Shown one piece after another: positions 1 through 4,346 of a stretch of 5,126 nt of DNA. Source of the stretch: Spirochaetaceae bacterium (GTDB taxonomy: Bacteria; Spirochaetota; Spirochaetia; CADAEX01); assembly GCA_009778835.1 (NCBI GenBank), contig WRFK01000132.1, forward strand, positions 1-5,126, in the 5' to 3' direction. Numbering within the stretch: position 1 is the first letter of the stretch; each line of letters begins with the position of its first letter. The position numbers were made by a program, and so were the translations under genes. The notes under the pieces were generated by a model. It had not been told where the DNA came from. It ran no database searches and saw only the letters and a program-made list of their open reading frames with translations.

Positions 1-103
1 AAAATATAAAAAATTTGCGCTATTTATTGCCATATCAACACCATGCAATATATGTATGGCTGGTTTTCCTCTTCTTAAATCAGCATTATCTTCAATATCA
101 TCT
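1..103. repeat. 103-bp exact direct repeat, copy 1 (touches window edge)
   Basis: Bases 1-103 are identical to 451-553. Identity ends at 103/553, where this copy continues c and the other a. The left limit is unknown because the window begins inside the copy. It encodes, on the minus strand, the first Asp-rich motif region of the prenyl synthase for a second time. The offset of 450 bp is a multiple of three, so the reading frame is kept. Confidence 0.98.
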
Positions 104-867
104 CCCCTTTTTTTACCGGGATTGCCTTTGGTAAGATTTACTACATCATCAAGGATCTGAAACCCTACCCCCATCTCTTCGCACGCAAAAGATACGTTAT
201 CTATTTCTTCGCTTGTCCCATTGGAAGCCGAGAGCGCAATCTCTGCGGAAAGCCTTGAGAGCGCCCCTGTCTTGAATCTGCACATCTGATAATATTCTTC
301 TTCTTTTGGAAAAAAAGAGTGCTCTTTATGCCATTGTATATCAAGCCCTTGTCCTATATGGAGACGGCTCATTGCCTTTGTATAATAACGGTAAAACGAG
401 AATTTCAGCGCATCTTCAAAACAGGAATTTTCAATTGCATTAAAAGCAAGAAAATATAAAAAATTTGCGCTATTTATTGCCATATCAACACCATGCAATA
501 TATGTATGGCTGGTTTTCCTCTTCTTAAATCAGCATTATCTTCAATATCATCTACAATTAAACTGCCATTATGCGGCAATTCCACCAATGGCGTTAAAGG
601 AATTATTTTTTCTATATCGCTGTTTTTAATTTCATACAAAAGGAGCATAAGCATTGGACGCCATCTTTTACCGCCTCTTTCCAAAAGATCAAGCAGAGGT
701 ATATTTATATTGCAAATATATTCTAAAAAACCTTTGCTAAAATCATTTTCAGAAATATCTGCTGTATTTGCTGCCCATCTGCTATTAAGAGAATTTTTTT
801 GTTTTGGCAGAATAGTATAAAGATGTTCTTCTATTTTTTTTAGCCTGAGGTTATAATCATTAATCAT
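1..867 (-). CDS. Polyprenyl diphosphate synthase (isoprenoid chain elongation), C-terminus beyond left edge, internally duplicated
   Basis: Trans-type prenyltransferase that condenses isopentenyl diphosphate onto an allylic diphosphate in the cytoplasm, supplying quinone, carotenoid or undecaprenyl precursors. The visible 289 codons are open to the window edge. Motifs in order: GGKRWRP (residues 65-71), substrate binding; first Asp-rich motif DDIED (106-110) followed by LRRGKPA (114-120); KTGAL (199-203); second Asp-rich motif FQILDDVVN (236-244), with Asn where Asp is usual; then GKKRGDD (251-257). The first motif has the DDxxD form without the two-residue insertion of type II bacterial FPP synthases, and the residues 4 and 5 before it are small (Ser, Gly), so a product of C20 or longer is a reasonable inference. 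After GKKRGDDI the family normally continues with a V/I-E-G-K-x-T-L-P segment. Here residues 256-289 instead repeat 106-139 exactly, so the natural C-terminus is not seen. ATG at 867 is chosen; the ATG at 860 is out of frame. No clear Shine-Dalgarno is visible. The gene is divergent from rlmE, 35 bp away. Family call is sure; exact product chain length is not. Confidence 0.9.
   Translation of the reverse strand, partial: MINDYNLRLKKIEEHLYTILPKQKNSLNSRWAANTADISENDFSKGFLEYICNINIPLLDLLERGGKRWRPMLMLLLYEIKNSDIEKIIPLTPLVELPHNGSLIVDDIEDNADLRRGKPAIHILHGVDMAINSANFLYFLAFNAIENSCFEDALKFSFYRYYTKAMSRLHIGQGLDIQWHKEHSFFPKEEEYYQMCRFKTGALSRLSAEIALSASNGTSEEIDNVSFACEEMGVGFQILDDVVNLTKGNPGKKRGDDIEDNADLRRGKPAIHILHGVDMAINSANFLYF
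451..553. repeat. 103-bp exact direct repeat, copy 2 (in natural position)
   Basis: This copy sits where the first Asp-rich motif of a prenyl synthase belongs, 35-40 residues after GGKRWRP, so it is the original location. Copy 1 (1-103) is the misplaced one. The sequences flanking the copies on their shared boundary are ATTGT and GGGG (minus strand), each followed by the shared AGATGATATTGA. A conserved Asp-Asp codon pair in both places could have supplied short homology for the join. Confidence 0.98.
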
Positions 868-902
868 AAATATACTTTAGAGGGAAATAGAAATAAGTCA
901 AT
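845..902. promoter_or_regulatory. Divergent start region between prenyl synthase and rlmE, candidate promoters
   Basis: Only 35 bp separate the two start codons, so the promoters must overlap coding DNA. On the plus strand a perfect TATAAT lies at 852-857, inside the first codons of the prenyl synthase. The matching -35 position (about 829-834) is poor. If used, it would give a leader of roughly 40 nt for rlmE. On the minus strand a TTGACT box lies at 896-901, but no good -10 follows at 17 bp (the best A/T hexamers are 2-4 bp too far). Both are candidates only. Confidence 0.3.
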
Positions 903-1550
903 ATGGGCAAAAAAGATAATCCCCATACAAATGATTATTATGCCATAAAGGCAAAAAAAGAGGGGTATCCCGCCAGATCTGTATATAAGCTGATGGAAAT
1001 CCAGCAAAAATTCAAAGTCATAGATAAATCTTCGGGAATACTTGATATTGGATCAGCTCCCGGAAGCTGGAGCCTTTATGTTCTTAAAGAACTTAAAGGG
1101 GGCTTTCTTGTTTCTGTAGATATTATCCCTATGGATATTAATTATAAAGGAAATAATTTTATCTTTCTGCAGGGTGATGCGTTTGCAGAAGAGACCCTGG
1201 CTAAAATCAAAGAAAAAGGGCCTTACAAAACTATTTTAAGCGATGCAGCCCCTTCCACAACAGGCAACAGGACAGTAGATACAGAACGGTCTTTGCAACT
1301 GGTAGAATCGGTTATAGCTCTGGCGGAAAAAACCCTTTCTCCGGGGGGCAACCTTGTTGTAAAAATATTCCAGGGTGGCGGAGAGAAAAAAATTATGGAA
1401 CAAATGAAAAAAATGTTTAAAGCTGTTAAAATATTTAAGCCCGATTCTGTAAGAAAAATTTCATTTGAAACATATTTGATAGGAACAGGAATGATCACCT
1501 TGTCTCATGGCGCCCCTGCGGCAAGGGAAGCAGGAACAGTAATTGAATAA
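903..1550 (+). CDS. rlmE: RlmE/FtsJ (RrmJ) 23S rRNA (uridine-2'-O-)-methyltransferase
   Basis: Transfers a methyl group from S-adenosylmethionine to the 2'-O-ribose of a conserved uridine in the A-loop of 23S rRNA (U2552 in E. coli), a late step in 50S subunit assembly. The 215-residue protein is close to the E. coli length (209). All four catalytic positions are visible: Lys29 in ARSVYKL, Asp114 in LSDAAPSTTGN, Lys154 in VVKIFQGG, Glu189 in SFETYLIG, spaced like the E. coli K38-D124-K164-E199 set. The SAM-binding loop is DIGSAPGSW (48-56), with acidic Asp73 at the end of strand 2 and Asp92 in GDAF. The last 18 or so residues, rich in Ala and Gly, extend past the conserved core and carry the ribosome-binding site of the next gene. 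ATG 903 is the first possible start, because an in-frame TAA lies at 894-896. The upstream purine stretch AGAGGGA (879-885) is rather far away, so initiation may be weak. Confidence 0.96.
   Translation: MGKKDNPHTNDYYAIKAKKEGYPARSVYKLMEIQQKFKVIDKSSGILDIGSAPGSWSLYVLKELKGGFLVSVDIIPMDINYKGNNFIFLQGDAFAEETLAKIKEKGPYKTILSDAAPSTTGNRTVDTERSLQLVESVIALAEKTLSPGGNLVVKIFQGGGEKKIMEQMKKMFKAVKIFKPDSVRKISFETYLIGTGMITLSHGAPAAREAGTVIE
1532..1545 (+). promoter_or_regulatory. Ribosome binding site and TTG start of the lipoprotein gene, inside rlmE
   Basis: AGGA at 1532-1535 lies 7 nt before the TTG at 1543-1545. The TTG start is required to include the signal peptide, because no ATG comes before it in frame after the hydrophobic segment begins. 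The two genes overlap by 8 bp (1543-1550), which predicts translational coupling. Confidence 0.8.
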
Positions 1551-2304
1551 AATTATCTCTATTTGCTCTATTGTGATTTTATCTCTGTTCCTTGCTTCCT
1601 GCGCAATGCTTCCCGGGTATCAAGAAAATACAGGGACAAAAAGAACAGCTTCCGATAAAACTGCATCAACAACAAAAGGCAAGGAGACTTCCAACAACAC
1701 CGGCAAAACAGATGCCAATAGTTTTGTTAAAAGAAAAAGCGCAAAAGAGATTGAAAGCATCAGGAGAAAACTCGTTGAAGGAGCTGAATTATATAAAGGG
1801 GCAAAAAATATTATAGTAAGAGGCAGAAGTTTTAACATGGATTGCTCCGGAGTTGTAGCTGCAATTTATTATTATGCAGGAATAGATTTGCAGAAATATT
1901 ATCCCCACTACAGAGGAACAGGGACCGAAAGAATTTATGCTGCTCTCAAAGAAAGGAATCTGCTAAAAAAAACACATCTTCCCGAGCCGGGCGATATAAT
2001 TTTCTGGGACAACACTTTTGACAGAAATAAAAACAGAAAGGATGATGATCTCCTTACGCACATGGGGATGGTAGTTTCATGCGACAGGCAGGGAAACATT
2101 ACATACATTCATTATAGCTATGCGCGCGGAATAGTTTACGAATACATGAATATCCGTTACAAGAATTATGAATCTCAGGTAGTGAAGGGAAAAACCGTTA
2201 TTATAAATTCTCCAATGCGGGCAAAAGGGGGAAACAGAACAAACAGAAACTGGCTGTCGGGACAGCTTATAAACTGTTTTGCGGAAGCATATTACCTTGA
2301 TTAA
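1543..2304 (+). CDS. Lipoprotein with NlpC/P60-like (CHAP-superfamily) cysteine hydrolase domain
   Basis: Predicted membrane-anchored cell-wall hydrolase of 253 residues. Residues 1-19 form a signal peptide (KIISI then a hydrophobic core), ending in a lipobox L17-A18-S19-C20, so Cys20 would be lipidated. Position +2 is Ala, not Asp, which in E. coli terms favours the outer membrane. Residues 21-65 are a Thr/Lys/Ser-rich, probably disordered linker. The catalytic domain follows: Cys101 in NMDCSGVV, GDIIFWD (150-156), His173 in LTHMGMVV and His190 in YIHYSYARG, matching a Cys-His-His triad. Between GDIIFWD and LTHMG there is a loop DRNKNRKDDD (160-169) with EF-hand-like spacing of Asp/Asn. Known family members cleave peptide bonds in peptidoglycan stems, but the substrate here is an inference. 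Expression depends on rlmE upstream through an 8-bp overlap. Fold assignment is good; whether it is an endopeptidase, amidase or other CHAP-type enzyme is open. Confidence 0.82.
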   Translation: MNKIISICSIVILSLFLASCAMLPGYQENTGTKRTASDKTASTTKGKETSNNTGKTDANSFVKRKSAKEIESIRRKLVEGAELYKGAKNIIVRGRSFNMDCSGVVAAIYYYAGIDLQKYYPHYRGTGTERIYAALKERNLLKKTHLPEPGDIIFWDNTFDRNKNRKDDDLLTHMGMVVSCDRQGNITYIHYSYARGIVYEYMNIRYKNYESQVVKGKTVIINSPMRAKGGNRTNRNWLSGQLINCFAEAYYLD

Positions 2305-2308
2305 TGGC

Positions 2309-2340
2309 AGTCCACGATGTCTATTTAGTGACTTTTTTTT
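2309..2340 (+). terminator. Possible intrinsic terminator after the lipoprotein gene
   Basis: AGTCCAC (2309-2315) can pair with GTGACT (2328-2333) as a six-pair stem with one bulged C and a 12-nt loop, followed directly by eight T (2333-2340). The stem is short and the loop large, so the terminator is weak. It lies just past the lipoprotein stop and overlaps the last codons of the convergent STAS gene. No T-run follows on the opposite strand, so it would serve only the plus-strand operon. Confidence 0.4.
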
Positions 2341-2836
2341 CCTTATCAACTGCCTCCTGTAGAAGATTTACAACATCGCAAAATTTATTAGCATTTTTTT
2401 CGTAAACATTTATTAAAGCCTTATGAGCATCAAGCATCATTTCAGAACAACTGCGGTCTGCCTCTTTGTCCGAAGATATTTCTTTAAGCCCTTTTTCCTG
2501 CTTATCAATATTTTTTACCAGAACAAAAACCACATCAAAACCAACGCTCTCCAGAACTTTATTTATCTCTTCTTTGGGAGAATAAATAGCAACTTTTCTT
2601 TCATATCTTTCATTCATAAATTCCGAGATCCTGGCAAGAAATCCAAGATTGGTGCTGTCAAGAAAAACTGCTTCGGAAAGATCAATTAACACATCCTCAA
2701 AATCAGATTTATTATCAAGAATATTATCGAGAAAAGTATCAAATTTAATGGCTGTGGTATATTTAAGAGTCCCCATCATTTTAAGAAATGCTTTTTTGCC
2801 ATCCATCGCAAAATAATATTTCCCGTCATTAACCAT
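2321..2836 (-). CDS. STAS-domain anti-sigma factor antagonist with helical C-terminal extension
   Basis: Likely switch protein of a partner-switching pathway: in its dephosphorylated form such proteins bind an anti-sigma kinase or another target. Of 171 residues, about 1-110 form a STAS domain. The hallmark is VLIDLSEAVFLDSTNLGFL (49-67), where Ser61 (or Thr62) occupies the phosphorylation site of the SpoIIAA/RsbV D-S-x-x-L-G motif. The strand-helix segment KVAIYSPKEEINKVLESVGFD (81-101) is also typical. Residues from about 115 are a charged linker, then a predicted amphipathic helix (about 134-166) containing DAHKALINVYEKNANKF. Simple RsbV-like proteins are about 110 residues and lack this tail; I recall similar tails in proteobacterial STAS proteins next to REC-PP2C regulators. 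ATG 2836 lies inside the end of the upstream regulator (8-bp overlap), with GGAG six nt before it. The upstream phosphatase is the obvious partner. The kinase and the final target are not in this window. Confidence 0.88.
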   Translation of the reverse strand: MVNDGKYYFAMDGKKAFLKMMGTLKYTTAIKFDTFLDNILDNKSDFEDVLIDLSEAVFLDSTNLGFLARISEFMNERYERKVAIYSPKEEINKVLESVGFDVVFVLVKNIDKQEKGLKEISSDKEADRSCSEMMLDAHKALINVYEKNANKFCDVVNLLQEAVDKEKKVTK

Positions 2837-4187
2837 TATTATCTCCGGTAAAATTATCTTTCTCTATCATAAGAAAAGTAAGATCATCTGGAAAGTAAGA
2901 GCGATTTTCAAGACCAAGTTGACTGCTTATTTTATCAATATCCGCATTTTCATTGTTAAATAGTCCATGTAGATATTCATCGCTGTTTTTAATATTCTCA
3001 TCTGAAAGTATCTCAATGATCCCATCCGAAAACATTGCCATTTTAAAACGCTTTGGAAGCACAATTTCTCTGACACTAAAGACAGGTGTTTTAAACAGCC
3101 CCACAGGAGTCCCCTTTCCTTCCAAAACACTTATCTTTACTTTGGGATTTTCTTTGTCTTCGCATATATCTGCGATAAATGGGTAAGGAAACTGCCCGCA
3201 GTTTATATAATGCATTTTATGTTCCGCTGTATCGATTATGGCGTAAAATATAGTCAGATATTTTCCAAGATTTTCTCTTAGAAGTTCGCTATTTAGTCTT
3301 TTGCAAATAAGAGAAGGAGTCAATATCATGAAATCATTTTCATTGTAGAATTTCTCAATAGCATTATCTATAAAATTTTTAAGCAAAACCGTAACAATTG
3401 CAGATGAAACACCATGTCCCGATACATCTGCGATATAAAATCCCAAATATCTTTCATTTATTTCAAAATAATCAAGAAAATCTCCGCTTAAAGTCATGGA
3501 GGAAAAAAATTTACTGCTGAACTTGTATCCTAAAATTTCGGTCTTTTCCTTTGGCAACAGCTTGTACTGCATTATACGGGCTGCTTCCTGGTCTTCCTGA
3601 ATTTCCTCAAGCGTCTCCTGAAGCTTTTTATTTGCTTGCTTAAGATCATCTACCCTGTCTGCAACCCTTTGCTCAAGATTTGCATTGAGGGCTGAAATCT
3701 CGGCAATATATTCATAATTTCTTAAAGCAACAATAACAGATGTAATAAGTTTTTGCGCAGAAAGCTCTACTTTCTCTTTATAGTCATTGATATCGTATTC
3801 TATTATTACCTCTTTCTCCGGAGCAACTCCTGGCTGACCTGTTCTTAATATTATCCTTACTTTTTTATCTTTAATGATTTCCCTTACATATTTTACGAGG
3901 TTTAGGCCTGCATCATCTTCTTCCATAACCACATCAACAATGGCAAGCGATACATCATTAATTTCTTCCAAAATTTTTATTGCTTCTGCTGCTGAATAAG
4001 CATTGAAAAATTTAATCTTTTTATTCTCGAAAACAAAATCCCTTAGCACCAGTTCTGTAACCTGATGCACATGAGGCTCATCATCAACAATTAAAATTTT
4101 CCAGAAGCCTGTAATAGCAACTTCTTCTGTTTTCGGCTTAGGGCCATCTTTTTCATCTGCAAAAACAAGTACGTCTTCCTGTTCCAA
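2829..4187 (-). CDS. Response regulator: REC receiver, coiled coil, PP2C/SpoIIE-type serine phosphatase
   Basis: Cytoplasmic two-component output protein (452 residues) predicted to dephosphorylate a Ser/Thr-phosphorylated STAS partner when its receiver is phosphorylated. Receiver (about 29-155): acidic pair Asp35-Asp36 in LIVDDEP, phosphoacceptor Asp85 in AIVDVVM, Thr116 in LRTGQPG, and Lys137/Lys139 in DYKEK. The N-terminal VFADE and the phrases RTGQPGVAPE and YDINDYK resemble receivers of the DUF3369/HD-GYP regulators. Residues about 163-205 form a coiled coil (LEQRVADRVDDLKQANKKL) typical as a dimerising signalling helix. The phosphatase domain begins at QEAARIMQYKLLP (200-212) and shows metal-site Asp in SGDFLDYF (236, 239), ADVSGHG (254), FSDGI (388) and PDDLTF (434, 435), so it looks catalytically intact. 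The TTG start at 4187 is supported by AGGAG eight nt upstream; no earlier start is as good. It is first in an operon with the STAS gene, overlapping it by 8 bp, and is driven by the promoter at 4212-4240. The histidine kinase is not visible. Confidence 0.93.
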   Translation of the reverse strand: MEQEDVLVFADEKDGPKPKTEEVAITGFWKILIVDDEPHVHQVTELVLRDFVFENKKIKFFNAYSAAEAIKILEEINDVSLAIVDVVMEEDDAGLNLVKYVREIIKDKKVRIILRTGQPGVAPEKEVIIEYDINDYKEKVELSAQKLITSVIVALRNYEYIAEISALNANLEQRVADRVDDLKQANKKLQETLEEIQEDQEAARIMQYKLLPKEKTEILGYKFSSKFFSSMTLSGDFLDYFEINERYLGFYIADVSGHGVSSAIVTVLLKNFIDNAIEKFYNENDFMILTPSLICKRLNSELLRENLGKYLTIFYAIIDTAEHKMHYINCGQFPYPFIADICEDKENPKVKISVLEGKGTPVGLFKTPVFSVREIVLPKRFKMAMFSDGIIEILSDENIKNSDEYLHGLFNNENADIDKISSQLGLENRSYFPDDLTFLMIEKDNFTGDNNG

Positions 4188-4200
4188 AAAGGGCTCTCCT
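4185..4200 (-). promoter_or_regulatory. Ribosome binding site with TTG start of the response regulator
   Basis: Reading the minus strand, AGGAG (4200-4196) lies eight nt before TTG (4187-4185). This near-consensus site decides the start, since no in-frame ATG occurs between here and the receiver domain. Confidence 0.8.
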
Positions 4201-4211
4201 ATATTAAAATC

Positions 4212-4240
4212 ATAATAGTTTGATTAAAGTTACAAGTCAA
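4212..4240 (-). promoter_or_regulatory. Sigma-70-type promoter of the response regulator/STAS operon
   Basis: On the minus strand TTGACT (4240-4235) and TATTAT (4217-4212) are separated by exactly 17 bp, each one or two bases from consensus. Transcription would start near 4205, giving a leader of about 18 nt that contains the AGGAG site. The housekeeping-like sequence suggests basal expression; no operator repeat is evident. Confidence 0.75.
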
Positions 4241-4334
4241 TAATATAATTCTTTATATACTGCTTCTTGATAATTCTTTCTGCTCCTTCAAGCATTTTAT
4301 TTTCCATGATGACATTATCGCTTAATTTCAACAT
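4230..4334 (-). CDS. Small hypothetical ORF (34 aa) upstream of the regulator promoter
   Basis: An ATG-started reading frame of 34 codons, Lys/Ile/Glu-rich, with no recognisable domain, signal peptide or membrane segment. Its stop codon lies just upstream of or within the spacer and -35 box of the regulator's promoter, so if translated it would come from a transcript starting further right. No Shine-Dalgarno is visible before its ATG, and the frame closes with a stop 11 codons upstream. It may be chance in A/T-rich intergenic DNA, or a remnant. I list it because the surrounding 159-bp gap holds no other gene. I do not recognise it. Confidence 0.2.
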   Translation of the reverse strand: MLKLSDNVIMENKMLEGAERIIKKQYIKNYIIDL

Positions 4335-4346
4335 AATTTGGATGAT

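Larger units (their letters stand above)
4188..4346. other. Intergenic region between divergent regulator operon and RNB gene
   Basis: A/T-rich 159-bp gap holding the minus-strand promoter at 4212-4240 and, somewhere, the plus-strand promoter of the RNB gene. For the latter only weak matches are visible, for example TAATTT at 4322-4327 with a poor upstream hexamer. No hairpin with a T-run, riboswitch-like structure or clear operator palindrome was found. Confidence 0.5.

Noticed and set aside
1..553. Repeat pair as a CRISPR or mobile element
   Set aside because: There are only two copies, 103 bp or longer, 450 bp apart, both coding in frame for a prenyl synthase; no spacers, terminal inverted repeats or transposase.
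506..820. 104-codon plus-strand frame
   Set aside because: It lies antisense to the prenyl synthase, whose motifs are clear on the other strand; the translation has no recognisable features.
858..860. Alternative ATG for the prenyl synthase at 860 (minus strand)
   Set aside because: It is out of frame with the motif-bearing reading frame; the ATG at 867 is in frame.
1223..1498. 91-codon minus-strand frame within rlmE
   Set aside because: It is antisense to the catalytic core of RlmE, where all four catalytic residues are in the plus frame.
903..1550. Frameshift or truncation of rlmE because of its unusual C-terminal tail
   Set aside because: The conserved core through Glu189 and the final strand is complete, and total length is close to the family norm; the tail is only about 18 residues.
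2321..2345. Bidirectional terminator between the convergent genes
   Set aside because: The stem is followed by a T-run only on the plus strand; on the minus strand the sequence after the stem lacks one.
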